From: JAWLHJ01 sp039587535
Lineage (GTDB): Bacteria; Gemmatimonadota; Gemmatimonadetes; Longimicrobiales; Gaopeijiaceae
DNA: 64,000 nt
Direction: 5' to 3'
Assembly: GCA_039587535.1 (NCBI GenBank)
Contig: JBDHIF010000014.1
Location: 1 to 64,000, forward strand
Made by a program: the position numbers and the translations under genes
Notes under the pieces: generated by a model
What the model was told of the DNA's origin: nothing
The model's database searches: none
Seen by the model: only the letters and a program-made list of their open reading frames with translations
In this document: one piece after another, positions 8,687 to 17,708 of the stretch
Layout: each line of letters starts with the position of its first letter
How positions within the stretch are numbered: the stretch's first letter is position 1

Positions 8687-9517
8687 TCAGTTCCTCGTGT
8701 GGATCCAGGCGTCCAGGGAGTCGGACACCATCTCGCCCGTGGAGCTCATGACTCGGTTCCCGGTACGGATGCGCACCTCGATCTGGCGTACGTCCGTCGG
8801 CGTGGAAGTGACGTTGCCCAGCGCATCGCGGTAGATGAACCGGAGACCCTGGCCTCCCGGGCGAAGGGGGCCCGCGATGGGCCACGGGGTTCCGGTCCCG
8901 TTGTCCTGGCGCACCAGGTAGGGGGTCGCAGTGGTGAACCAATAGGCCTGAGAATACCGGTACGTCTCGTACCCTCGGATCGGTGCGCCAACGTACACGG
9001 AGTCGCTTGCGAAGACCCCCCCGGTCGTGTCCATCTCCAGGTCGAGGGCGGGCCGGCCGAGACAGGTCACGGTGCTATCCACGTCCGCAACCCGAGCACG
9101 TAGCCAGACGTCGTCGCTCCCTGTGGCTGGACGGTTCTCCGCGAAGACGAACACCGTGTCCGCAGCGGCGAAGTTGTCTCCCGGGTTGTCGAGGACCCGG
9201 ATCGTCGACGAACCGGACGGGTCGATGTCCACATCACACGCGATCCCGAACCTCCGCATGAGGCGTACGTGCAGCGAGCTCGACGTCATGCTGAGGATGT
9301 CCCCGTCCGCGGGACTGAGCTCACGGAGATCATTCAGCATGACCTCGACGGCCATGCGACTGGACTGCTGTCCCTGCACCGCGGCGCTCTGGGCCGTGTA
9401 CGTCCGCTGATTGGAGATGAGGACCTGAAGCACCGCCCCGAGCACCAGGGCTCCGAGCAAGACCACCACGGTGAGCTCAACGAGCGTGAAGCCTCTCTGA
9501 TTCCGACTCATGATCAT
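8687..9517 (-). CDS. PilW-like minor pilin (set 1)
   Basis: A 276-aa type IV prepilin. The prepilin peptidase site is QRGFTLVELTVVVLLGALV, with Gly-Phe and Glu at +5, and a hydrophobic N-terminal helix follows. The size and the C-terminal beta-rich domain (GLRFIYRDALGNV, RQIEVRIRTGN) fit PilW. The start overlaps the pilV-like stop (ATGA). A second in-frame ATG two codons later would also serve. Confidence 0.82.
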   Translation of the reverse strand: MIMSRNQRGFTLVELTVVVLLGALVLGAVLQVLISNQRTYTAQSAAVQGQQSSRMAVEVMLNDLRELSPADGDILSMTSSSLHVRLMRRFGIACDVDIDPSGSSTIRVLDNPGDNFAAADTVFVFAENRPATGSDDVWLRARVADVDSTVTCLGRPALDLEMDTTGGVFASDSVYVGAPIRGYETYRYSQAYWFTTATPYLVRQDNGTGTPWPIAGPLRPGGQGLRFIYRDALGNVTSTPTDVRQIEVRIRTGNRVMSSTGEMVSDSLDAWIHTRN

Positions 9518-9927
9518 CGTCTCAGGACCCTGAAGACGAACGTGTCCGCCACGGCAGGTGCCAGGGTCCCGATACTGTTGGGCCCGAGGCCCGGCCCCAG
9601 CGTGACCACGGTAAGGATCTTGGACTGCGGACCGTCGTTCACCGCCGTCCAGTCCACCGCGAAGACCCCGACCGTGTCCGAGCCGGTCCGCACGCTGTCG
9701 TACGGAAGGGACTGGAGGCGCTCGATGATGGTCTGGGACGCGAAGGTGCGCTCGGTGAGCAGGTCGCCCAGGGTCACGGTGCGGACCATGTATCCCGTCG
9801 ATCCGGCCAGCCCGAGCAAACCGATGGTGAGGATCACCATCGCGATGATCACTTCGATCATGGTGAAGCCGCCGCGTCGGTGGCCCCCGTCCGCCCGGTC
9901 GTGGCGGTCAACACTCGGAGCACTCAC
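9514..9927 (-). CDS. PilV-like minor pilin (set 1)
   Basis: A 137-aa type IV prepilin with a long basic leader and cleavage motif RRGGFTMIEVIIAMVILTIG. GLLGLAGSTGYMVRT follows, as in PilV/GspI proteins. It overlaps both neighbours by four bases, so the minor-pilin genes are translationally coupled. The mature domain is short and contains the LPYDSVRTGSDTV region expected for PilV. Confidence 0.82.
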   Translation of the reverse strand: MSAPSVDRHDRADGGHRRGGFTMIEVIIAMVILTIGLLGLAGSTGYMVRTVTLGDLLTERTFASQTIIERLQSLPYDSVRTGSDTVGVFAVDWTAVNDGPQSKILTVVTLGPGLGPNSIGTLAPAVADTFVFRVLRR

Positions 9928-10391
9928 TGGTCCAGAGTGACCTGACCGAGGGGGAAGACCCAGATGCCGAGCGAGTCCGTGCTTTGACCCACGAACATCC
10001 GGGTGAAAGACGATGTGGTGGTGTTACAGGAGGTGTCCGTGTAACCGCGAGGCGTGAAGCAGAGGGTGTACTCCGTCAGGGTGCTTGGGTAACGGATTCG
10101 CAGGTCGAGATTCTCGTCACCGAAACGGATTTTCTCCAGCACCGTTCCACTGTCTTCGATCCAGACCGAATCACCCACCGTCTCCACGTGGAGCATGACG
10201 TTGCGACCCTTCTCGATCCCGTGCACCCGAGCCCGGGCGTGGATGGCGGCATACGTGGACTGTCCACCCCGAACCGCGATGCGCTTCTGGGCCCCGCTGA
10301 TACGACTGAGTGCCACCGACGTCAGTATGCTGCCTATGACGATGGCGATCAGCAGTTCGATCACGGTGAAGCCTGCTTGGCGACGCTGCAT
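9924..10391 (-). CDS. FimT/GspH-like minor pilin (set 1)
   Basis: A 155-aa prepilin with leader MQRRQ and cleavage site AGFTVIELLIAIVIGSILTS. The mature domain has GspH/FimT features: an ARARVHGIEKGRNVMLHVE strand pair and a C-terminal FTPRGYTDTSC segment with two cysteines. It is the first gene of the set 1 operon. A sigma-54-like element lies 48-63 bases upstream of its ATG. FimT-type pilins can bind DNA in some naturally competent bacteria; whether this one does is not visible. Confidence 0.82.
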   Translation of the reverse strand: MQRRQAGFTVIELLIAIVIGSILTSVALSRISGAQKRIAVRGGQSTYAAIHARARVHGIEKGRNVMLHVETVGDSVWIEDSGTVLEKIRFGDENLDLRIRYPSTLTEYTLCFTPRGYTDTSCNTTTSSFTRMFVGQSTDSLGIWVFPLGQVTLDQ

Positions 10392-10438
10392 GCGGTCTCT
10401 GATTGCTCAGGGTCAGGGGGAGTGTCGGGTGCCTATTG

Positions 10439-10454
10439 TCCAAGTTCCGTGCCA
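10439..10454 (-). promoter_or_regulatory. Sigma-54-like (-24/-12) promoter for the set 1 minor-pilin operon
   Basis: The minus strand reads TGGCACGGAACTTGGA, against the consensus TGGCACG-N4-TTGCA. Only the -12 C is changed, to G. It sits 48 bases before the fimT ATG. Two sigma-54-dependent regulators (16350-17708 and 22651-24024) are encoded in the same window. The -12 mismatch is at an important base, so activity is uncertain. Confidence 0.45.
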
Positions 10455-10688
10455 CAACCAGGGGTAACCGGCACGCCACGCAAAACCCGAGGTTACCGAG
10501 GCCTCACCACGGTTTTCGAGATTGACCTAAGCCGTGACCCGGGTTCGGCGCGCGCGGGAGAACGGGTTACCTAGAGCAAGGATTTCCGACCCCGGCAAGG
10601 AATGCCCCGGGGTCCCGCACACCATCCTGCGCCCCCGCCGAAGCGCTCGTCGCCGCGGCTACGCTTCCAACTACCGACGGCATGGCCT

Positions 10689-13600
10689 ATGGTGGTGCGT
10701 GCTCACAACGGAGACCTCACCGCGCCCCCCGTCACTCCCTCGAGTCTACGCCCTAGATCACGCAAAGTGAGACATCGCCCCGCACTCTTCACGGCCTTTG
10801 TCGTCTCCGGCGTGGCGGGCCTCGTCTACGAGGTCCTCTGGAGTCGCTACCTGGCGCTGTTCATCGGTCACGGAGCCTTGGCTCAGGTGTTGGTGCTCGC
10901 GGTATACCTCGGTGGTATGGCCGTGGGCGCCCTGGCCGTATCGGACCTCTCACGCCGATTGGCTCGCCCTCTCATGGGGTACGCAGCGCTCGAAGTGGTT
11001 CTGGGCCTGTTCGGCCTGATCTTCCACTCCGCCTACACCGGCATCAGCGGTCTCGCGTACGACGTGGTATTCCCTGCCCTGGGAGATCCGAGCCTCGTAG
11101 GGGCTGTGCGGTGGGGAATCGCCGGGCTGCTGGTCATGCCCCAGGCCATCGCGCTGGGCGCGACGTTCCCGCTCATGGCCGCAGGGCTGGTGCGTCTCGA
11201 CCCTGACCGGCCTGGAGGCGCGGTCGCGCGCGCCTATCTCCTGAACACGCTCGGAGGCGCTGCCGGGATCCTTCTCGCGGGATTCGTGCTGATCGGGTGG
11301 CTGGGCTTCGCCGGCACCTCCATGGCCGCCGCATCGCTGAATTTCGCGGCCGCCGGGTTGGTCTGGTGGGCGGTTAGGGACGCCCCTGCGACGGAGCCCT
11401 CCACCCCTGCCCCCCGCACATCCATTCCAGACCGGGCCGGGCCGGTAGCCGATCGCCCGGCCATGGGGCCGGGCCGACTCGGCCGAATGCTGCTCCCGGT
11501 CGCCTTCGGCACCGCGCTCGCCTCCTTTGCCTACGAGATCGGCTGGATCCGCATGTTGTCGCTCCTTCTGGGAAGCGCCACGCACGCGTTCGAGCTGATG
11601 TTGTCCGCCTTCATCCTCGGCCTTGCGGCGGGCGCCTGGGTCGTCCGCCGCCGAGCCGACGATGCCCCTGCTCCACTCCTCACGCTGGGGAGGGTCCAGC
11701 TCGCCATGGGTCTGGCCGCCCTCGCGTCCGTCCCTGTCTACGCTGCCTCGTTCGAAGTCGTCGCGGCCCTGGTGAATGGCACACAGGATGCCCGCGGCGG
11801 CTATCTCTTGTTCAATCTGGGACGGTACGCCCTGGCCCTCTCGGTGATGCTGCCCGCCACCGTGCTGGCGGGCATGACGCTTCCGCTCCTCACCGCGAGC
11901 CTCCTCCGGGCTGGCGCCGGCGAGCGGTCCATCGGGCGCGTCTACGCCGTGAACACCCTGGGCGCCGTGGTAGGCTCCATCGTCGCGGGCCTGGTCGCCC
12001 TGCCGGTCCTCGGTCTGAAGGGCCTGTTGATCGCCGGAGCCGCGCTCGACGCTTCCCTCGGCCTATGGCTCGTCGCGACGGCTTCGGTAAAACGTCTGGT
12101 CGTCCCATTGGTGCTCTGTGCGGTGGCGTTCCCGGCCGTGGGATGGGGCGTCGAATTCAATCGTCTGGTCATGACCGGCGGCGTCTTTCGTGATGCTTTC
12201 ATCCCGGAAGAAGGCTCCCGAACCCTGCTCTACTATCAGGACGGGCGCACGGCGACGGTGTCCGCGCACGTGGCCGTCCCCGAAGGTGTCACGGTGCTCT
12301 CGACGAACGGAAAGCCCGATGCATCCGTTGGCCCGCTCTGGCGCATCGAGCGCCGCGATACCCTCCCGCCGAGTCCGATTCCCAGCGGGAGCGACTTCAG
12401 CACCCAGATGCTCATGGGGCTGTTGGGTATCGCTCACCAGCCCGACGCAGCCCGGGTCGCCAACGTGGGACATGGCTCCGGAATCACCGGGGCTACGCTC
12501 CTCACGCATGCCGGCATCGAGCGCCTGGTCACGATCGAGATCGAGCCGCTCATGGTCGAAGCGTCGCTGGCCTTCCTTCCTACCAACGCGCCGGTCTTCC
12601 AGGACCCGCGATCGAGTTACGTCTTCGACGACGCCAAGTCGTTCTTCTCTTACAGCCGGGAACGTTTTGGGCTCATCGTGACCGAGCCCAGCAACCCGTG
12701 GGTCAGCGGGACCAGCTCGCTTTTCACGCGGGAGTTCTACGACCAGATTCGCCGCTTCCTCACCGACGACGGAGTCCTGGTCCAGTGGATGCAGCTCTAT
12801 GAGCTCGACGACGACCTGCTGCTCACGGTCTTCGCTGCGCTGGACACGGCATTCGATTCGTATCGCGTCTACCTCGTCGGGGACGCCGACATCGCCATCG
12901 TCGCTTCGCCCCGAGGGCCCCTTCGCGACCCGGATTGGTCCGTGGCAGCGTCACCAGCCATGCGCTCCTTCACGCTCGGGCTCCCGGAGATCCAACCGGA
13001 GCACATGGAGTCGCTGCTCCTCTTCGATGAGCGGGTCCTCCGACCGCTTCTGGCCCTCGAGCTCCCCACCAACTCCGACTTCCACCCCATCCTCGATCTA
13101 GGGGCGGAGCGAGCTCGCTTTCACAGGGAGTTCGCCGCCGGTGCGTACAGCTTCGCAGCCAGCCCGTTCGACTTCGCACGCCTCACGGCCGAAGAGGCTC
13201 GGCCACCCACTCCCTACGCCATGCCCCCCGCTCGCGGTCCGCTGTCCCTGGTTCGCGCCGAGCGGGGCGCCTGGCTCAGAGGAGCCGTCGAGGCTGGTGG
13301 CGCGAGTCCACCCGACGGATTCGAGGAGTGGGCGGAATCGTTGATCCACCTTCAGACGTTCCTTCTCTTGAGTAGTGGGGACGTTCAGTTGGGCGCGTGG
13401 GACACCTGGGGTGAGGGTTTCAGCCGGGCCGCGGGAGACCTCCACTGGGGAACCACCGGCTGGAGCGACAGCACCTTCTTCAGAGCGGCACGTGATTTCC
13501 TGGAGCGGGCGGGAGCACCGGACGAGGCACGCGCCGTCGTGGACCTCCATGACGCGGTGGCGCAGTTCGACTGGGCGCGGGCTGCTCGCGCCGCCGACAT

Positions 13601-13802
13601 CCTCCTGGGCCCGGTGAGTGAGGGCGCGCGTTGGATGCCCGCCGCGAGCCTGCTGGATGCCGCGGTGGTCGCCTATCTCGCGACAGATCGCCCCTCGGCC
13701 GCGCGGAACGCGCTCCGGCTCCTCGAGCCTCGCACGGACCGGCCTCCGGGTCACCTGCGCACGCGCGTTCTGGAAGCCTGGATCCGGCGGGCCGGCGGGT
13801 AA
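10689..13802 (+). CDS. Large membrane protein with C-terminal spermidine-synthase-like domain
   Basis: About 1,037 aa. The first half is hydrophobic and has two copies of a transporter-like module, each opening with a similar motif (SGVAGLVYEVLWSRYLALFI and FASFAYEIGWIRMLSLLLG). Next is a spermidine-synthase-like Rossmann domain around residues 550-750, with ANVGHGSGITGATLL, VTIEIEPLMVEA and FGLIVTEPSNPWVSGTS. A C-terminal helical extension of about 250 residues is unassigned. The frame opens at 10602. ATG 10689 or GTG 10767 are likelier starts; the latter puts the conserved N-terminus at the front. It is the only plus-strand gene in the pilus region. The substrate is unknown, and true polyamine synthesis is not shown. 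Confidence 0.8.
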   Translation: MVVRAHNGDLTAPPVTPSSLRPRSRKVRHRPALFTAFVVSGVAGLVYEVLWSRYLALFIGHGALAQVLVLAVYLGGMAVGALAVSDLSRRLARPLMGYAALEVVLGLFGLIFHSAYTGISGLAYDVVFPALGDPSLVGAVRWGIAGLLVMPQAIALGATFPLMAAGLVRLDPDRPGGAVARAYLLNTLGGAAGILLAGFVLIGWLGFAGTSMAAASLNFAAAGLVWWAVRDAPATEPSTPAPRTSIPDRAGPVADRPAMGPGRLGRMLLPVAFGTALASFAYEIGWIRMLSLLLGSATHAFELMLSAFILGLAAGAWVVRRRADDAPAPLLTLGRVQLAMGLAALASVPVYAASFEVVAALVNGTQDARGGYLLFNLGRYALALSVMLPATVLAGMTLPLLTASLLRAGAGERSIGRVYAVNTLGAVVGSIVAGLVALPVLGLKGLLIAGAALDASLGLWLVATASVKRLVVPLVLCAVAFPAVGWGVEFNRLVMTGGVFRDAFIPEEGSRTLLYYQDGRTATVSAHVAVPEGVTVLSTNGKPDASVGPLWRIERRDTLPPSPIPSGSDFSTQMLMGLLGIAHQPDAARVANVGHGSGITGATLLTHAGIERLVTIEIEPLMVEASLAFLPTNAPVFQDPRSSYVFDDAKSFFSYSRERFGLIVTEPSNPWVSGTSSLFTREFYDQIRRFLTDDGVLVQWMQLYELDDDLLLTVFAALDTAFDSYRVYLVGDADIAIVASPRGPLRDPDWSVAASPAMRSFTLGLPEIQPEHMESLLLFDERVLRPLLALELPTNSDFHPILDLGAERARFHREFAAGAYSFAASPFDFARLTAEEARPPTPYAMPPARGPLSLVRAERGAWLRGAVEAGGASPPDGFEEWAESLIHLQTFLLLSSGDVQLGAWDTWGEGFSRAAGDLHWGTTGWSDSTFFRAARDFLERAGAPDEARAVVDLHDAVAQFDWARAARAADILLGPVSEGARWMPAASLLDAAVVAYLATDRPSAARNALRLLEPRTDRPPGHLRTRVLEAWIRRAGG

Positions 13803-13814
13803 CAGCTCCGCAGG

Positions 13815-14858
13815 TCACGGCGCGATGGGAGGAACTCCCGGAACAGGGGATGCCATGGGCATCCACTGGGCCCGGGCAGCGTAGAGGGCGCGGGCGGCCC
13901 AGCACGCAGAACCCTGCACTCTGGCGCCGGACCCCACCACCACACCTCCGAGTGCCACTCCCATGCCGCGTAGCTCCGCCTGGTCTCGGAGCCGCAGCAC
14001 CCCAGACGTCATCAAGAAGCCATAGAGCTTGGCGTCTTCCGCGAGCTCCACGTCCCCGTCTACGAGGAGCGCGGCCTGCCCGACACCTCCCTCCACGCGG
14101 AGCGGGGACTCGGCGGCGCGCACCGCGACCACCGACCCACAGGGTGCCTCCAGCCGCTCCGGGTCACCCCAGTTCCAGGGATCGTCCATCACACAAGCAC
14201 CCACCTCCTCTCGCGGCGCCGGAGTGCCGATGCCATCCACAGTCTCGGCGGTCCGCGCCAGGAGGGTGTCGAAGGAAAGCAGCCCCAGCCCAAACGGCAT
14301 TTCGGCCTCCGGAAGCACCCGCACGAGGTCGGGGACCTCCGTAACCGTCAAGGCGCCGAAGCCACAGGCGGCCGTGTCGAGCGGTCCGGTAACGCTGCCG
14401 AAGCCCAGACGCTCCACGGATCCAAGGACGGTCCAGGCTGCACCCTCACCCACGGAAAGCACGGCGCCGAGAGATCGGATACGGGCACGGGGATCCATCC
14501 ACCAGAGGAGCCGGCCTGGCACTCCGGTGCCGCGGCCTGCGTGGCCATTGGCGCCATGCTCGAGCCACCAGCTCTCGGCACCGAGCCTTTGGATTCTCAC
14601 GACACCGTCCGATCCCGTCCCATCGTCGAGGACACGGCTGGCCCAAATCGGTTCATCGGAGAGATCGGGGGGCAGTCCTTGCTGCAGGGTCTCATCCATT
14701 CGCACGGTCACCACCGCCTCCGCCTCCGCGGCCCGGGCTCGAGCGTTCGACCCCATCCACTCCGCACGGGCCAGGAGCAGAGCGCCATGGGCGAGCGCCG
14801 TGAGCGTCAACAGCAGCAGAAGCGCGGAGATGAGGGCCACACCTCGCCGCCCGCTCAC
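13815..14858 (-). CDS. PilX/GspK-like minor pilin (set 2)
   Basis: A 347-aa protein using a GTG start that overlaps the upstream gene's stop (GTGA). The N-terminus RRGVALISALLLLLTLTALA is PilX/GspK-like. It shares the repeat-like stretch QAALLVDGDVELAEDAKLYG and a Cys-bearing tail with the set 1 homologue at 7527-8684. It is richer in Ala/Gly and more diverged. It is the last gene of the second fimT-pilV-pilW-pilX set and converges on the spermidine-synthase-like gene, with 12 bases between stops. Confidence 0.72.
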   Translation of the reverse strand: MSGRRGVALISALLLLLTLTALAHGALLLARAEWMGSNARARAAEAEAVVTVRMDETLQQGLPPDLSDEPIWASRVLDDGTGSDGVVRIQRLGAESWWLEHGANGHAGRGTGVPGRLLWWMDPRARIRSLGAVLSVGEGAAWTVLGSVERLGFGSVTGPLDTAACGFGALTVTEVPDLVRVLPEAEMPFGLGLLSFDTLLARTAETVDGIGTPAPREEVGACVMDDPWNWGDPERLEAPCGSVVAVRAAESPLRVEGGVGQAALLVDGDVELAEDAKLYGFLMTSGVLRLRDQAELRGMGVALGGVVVGSGARVQGSACWAARALYAARAQWMPMASPVPGVPPIAP

Positions 14859-15565
14859 GGCGACCGCGCGGCCACGGGCACCCTCCAACGCCGCTCTCCA
14901 GCAGGCGACCATTCCCTTCGGTGCAGCAGCTCCGCCTCGAGCCGATCCCCGAGGACCCTCCATCCTGTCGTCGACTCCCACAGCTCGGGGGTCAAGGGCT
15001 GCCGCCCGCCGGTCCCACGCCGGTACCGGAGCGCGCGCCCGGAGAAGGAGTACGCACCTCGTTCGAACACTCGCGCGACCACCGAGCCTGCGGGAGCTGC
15101 GGCGGCCAGCCGTAACACGACAGGTGAGCGGAGCGCACGTCCCCGGCAGCTGGCACCCGGAGCCTGCGCCCAGTCCCTCAACCCAATCACCTGCCGGGGG
15201 CCGTCAGGATAGAGGAGGAGCACCGAGTCCTTGGAGGGATCGGGGCGCCGATAGCCATTGAAGGACACGATCACGGAGTCCGACCCCGACAGGGCACCGC
15301 ATACCAGACCCGTCCCTCGAAACGCCCGGAGAGTCAGCACTTCGTCACGGACCCCCCAATCCAGCGCCTCCATTCCGGCGGATGTCTCCATCCGCAGGAG
15401 CGTTCCCGCGAGTCGCACCGCGGCGAGCGCTTCGGAACGCAGAACAAGACGCTCGTGATAGGTCCTGGCCCGCGCGACGGTCCACATCGCTGCCTGCAAT
15501 AGGAATAGACCGATGAGCAGGGCGACCAGGACCTCCACGGCGGACGTACCCGCTCTGTTCCTCAC
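14855..15565 (-). CDS. PilW-like minor pilin (set 2)
   Basis: A 236-aa prepilin-like protein. The leader MRNRAG precedes TSAVEVLVALLIGLFLLQAA, which keeps the +5 Glu but lacks the usual Phe at +1, so processing may differ. A C-terminal domain with LVLRSEALAAVRLAGTLLRM matches the PilW layout. The start overlaps the upstream stop and the end overlaps the PilX-like start. It is the set 2 counterpart of 8687-9517. Confidence 0.72.
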   Translation of the reverse strand: MRNRAGTSAVEVLVALLIGLFLLQAAMWTVARARTYHERLVLRSEALAAVRLAGTLLRMETSAGMEALDWGVRDEVLTLRAFRGTGLVCGALSGSDSVIVSFNGYRRPDPSKDSVLLLYPDGPRQVIGLRDWAQAPGASCRGRALRSPVVLRLAAAAPAGSVVARVFERGAYSFSGRALRYRRGTGGRQPLTPELWESTTGWRVLGDRLEAELLHRREWSPAGERRWRVPVAARSP

Positions 15566-15879
15566 CGCCTCCTCCTGAGCATCAGCGACACGAGCGTGTC
15601 TCCCGACGGATTCCTGGCCACCACTTCAACGGCATAGCCCTCGCCTGGAGAGGTCCAGGTGACCTCGCCCCAATCGGTCGCACGCGCGCCCGCGTCCAGG
15701 ACACCCTCCGTCCAGAGCGAATCGGCGACGCGCCGCGCCTCGAGGACCGCTCGCTCACGTACCTCCGCGGCAGCCATCGTCCGTGAGGCGAGTAGAAGGG
15801 TGCCCATCACCCCCAGCACGCCGATCTCGAGAACGACGATCGCCACGATGACCTCGACCAACGTGAACCCCCGTTTCAC
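15562..15879 (-). CDS. PilV/GspI-like minor pilin (set 2)
   Basis: A 105-aa prepilin with a very short leader (MKRG) and cleavage site GFTLVEVIVAIVVLEIGVLG, then a compact C-terminal domain ending in LMLRRRR. It overlaps both neighbours by four bases. Its position between the fimT-like and pilW-like genes mirrors set 1. Confidence 0.8.
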   Translation of the reverse strand: MKRGFTLVEVIVAIVVLEIGVLGVMGTLLLASRTMAAAEVRERAVLEARRVADSLWTEGVLDAGARATDWGEVTWTSPGEGYAVEVVARNPSGDTLVSLMLRRRR

Positions 15880-16301
15880 TCTCGCCTCACCCGACCGTAG
15901 GAAGAGACCACGAGGCGAGCCCGTGCGTCCCCGACTACGAACTCCAGGGTTTCGCTCGCGAAGAGGCCCAGGCCCAGACCACCGAAGCCGATCTCGGCCT
16001 CCCGTCGTCCCCGGGCCAGGACCAGGACGACGCGTCCGTCGGAATCGAGGCGGAAGCTCCGCACCAACGAATCACCGGCGATGATCCGGCCCTGGGCATC
16101 CGGCACGCTGAGGACGAGCCTCGCGCCTCCGGATCGCACTGCTTCCGTGCGCGTCTCCCGAATGGCCGACAGCACCGACTCCCGTGCTGCGAGCACGCGA
16201 ATCCGGTCGCGGTGGGACGCGGCGGCTGGGACCATGACGGCGGACGCGACCGCCATCAGCAGAAGCGCCGCCGTGAGCTCGAGGAGGGAGTAGCCGTTCA
16301 T
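15876..16301 (-). CDS. FimT/GspH-like minor pilin (set 2)
   Basis: A 141-aa prepilin with N-terminus MNGYSLLELTAALLLMAVAS. Tyr replaces Phe at +1 and the +5 Glu is kept. The start at 16301 is preferred over the longer frame at 16331 because it gives a normal short leader. The body has the ESVLSAIRETRTEAVRSGG pattern of GspH/FimT. It begins 48 bases after pilR and leads the second minor-pilin set, perhaps as part of a pilA-pilS-pilR-minor-pilin transcript. Confidence 0.78.
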   Translation of the reverse strand: MNGYSLLELTAALLLMAVASAVMVPAAASHRDRIRVLAARESVLSAIRETRTEAVRSGGARLVLSVPDAQGRIIAGDSLVRSFRLDSDGRVVLVLARGRREAEIGFGGLGLGLFASETLEFVVGDARARLVVSSYGRVRRE

Positions 16302-16349
16302 GCTCCGAAGGTGCGAACACCTCCGAGACACCGGGATGGCCCGGCGCGA

Positions 16350-17708
16350 CTACTCGATCCCGTACTCCTTCACCTTGTAGCGCAAGGCGCGTGGCGAGAG
16401 CTCCAGGAGCTCGGCGGCCTGGGTCTTGTTGCCACCCGTTCGGTCCAGAGCCAGCTGGATAAGGTGTTTCTCGAGCTTGGCCCCCTGCCGCTTCACCGAC
16501 AGGTCTCCACCGTCGATGGACACGCCCGGCCCGTCCGGGGCCGGGCGCCGCACGACCTCGGGCAAGTCCTCCACGGAGATGCTATCTCCGTCCGTGAGCA
16601 CCAGCGCCCGCTCGATGACGTTCTCCAGCTCGCGGATGTTCCCCGGCCACGGGTACTCGAGGAGCACCTCCATGGCCTCCGGGTCAACCTCGGAAACGTC
16701 GAGACCCAACCTCTGTCGCTGGCGCTCTAGGAGGTGCTGCACCAGCCGGGGGATCTCCTCCTTCCTGTTTCGGAGCTGCGGCAGATGGATGGGCACGACG
16801 GCCAAGCGGTAGTAGAGGTCCTTTCGGAACGCGCCGTTCTCTACGGCCTCCTCGAGATCCAGGTTCGTCGCCGAGATGATGCGCACGTTCACCGTTCGCG
16901 TCTTGGTGTCGCCAACGCGCCGCACCTCGCCCTCCTGAAGCGCCCGAAGGAGCTTGACCTGCAGCTGCATCGGGAGCTCACCCACCTCGTCCAGGAACAG
17001 CGTCCCGCCGTCCGCGGCCTCGAAGAGCCCTTGCTTGTCTCGGTCCGCTCCGGTGAAAGCGCCCTTCACGGAGCCGAAGAACTCGGACTCCAGGAGCTGC
17101 TCGGGAATTCCCCCGCAGTTCACCGGAACGAACACCTGGTCGGCGCGGGCGCTCTCACGGTGCAGGATACGGGCGACGAGCTCCTTTCCGGTGCCGCTGG
17201 CGCCAGTGACGAGCACCGGCGAGTCGTGGCGGGCCACCTTCCGGACGATCTCCAGCGCGCGCTCCATCGCCGGTGATCCTACCACCATCTCCGCAAAGCG
17301 CGCGTCAGCTCGTACTTCGTCCCGAAGCCGGCCCACCTCCCTGCGCAGCTGCTCCCGCTCCTCCGCCTTCTTGACCGTCAGCAGGACCTCGTCGGCCCCG
17401 AACGGCTTGGGCAGGTAGTCGTAGGCACCTTGCTTCATGGCCTCGACGGCCAGGTCCAGGCCGCCGTACGCGGTCATCACCAGCACGAGGGCCTGTCCTC
17501 CGGCCTCATGGTACCGATCGAGAAACTCGATCCCCCCCAGCTTCGGCATCCGCACGTCGCAGAGGATGAGGTCGGGCCTCTGCTCCAGAGCGGTGCTCAA
17601 GCCCATCTCGCCGTCCTCGGCGTGCATGACCTCGTAGCCCGCGTCCGTGAGAATGAGCGTAAGGGACTTCCTCAGTCCGGCATCGTCGTCGATGACCAGA
17701 ATCTTCAT
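16350..17708 (-). CDS. pilR: Sigma-54-dependent response regulator, PilR-like
   Basis: A 452-aa NtrC-family activator. The receiver domain (residues 1-120) has the phospho-acceptor in LILCDVRMPKLGG. The AAA+ domain has Walker A GASGTGKELVARI, the sigma-54-contacting GAFTGA loop, and DGGTLFLDEVGELP. The C-terminal Fis-type HTH has GGNKTQAAELLELSPRALRY. It overlaps the upstream kinase by four bases and sits next to pilA, the standard pilS-pilR-pilA arrangement. It probably drives sigma-54 promoters of pilin genes; a candidate is at 10439-10454. Confidence 0.88.
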   Translation of the reverse strand: MKILVIDDDAGLRKSLTLILTDAGYEVMHAEDGEMGLSTALEQRPDLILCDVRMPKLGGIEFLDRYHEAGGQALVLVMTAYGGLDLAVEAMKQGAYDYLPKPFGADEVLLTVKKAEEREQLRREVGRLRDEVRADARFAEMVVGSPAMERALEIVRKVARHDSPVLVTGASGTGKELVARILHRESARADQVFVPVNCGGIPEQLLESEFFGSVKGAFTGADRDKQGLFEAADGGTLFLDEVGELPMQLQVKLLRALQEGEVRRVGDTKTRTVNVRIISATNLDLEEAVENGAFRKDLYYRLAVVPIHLPQLRNRKEEIPRLVQHLLERQRQRLGLDVSEVDPEAMEVLLEYPWPGNIRELENVIERALVLTDGDSISVEDLPEVVRRPAPDGPGVSIDGGDLSVKRQGAKLEKHLIQLALDRTGGNKTQAAELLELSPRALRYKVKEYGIE

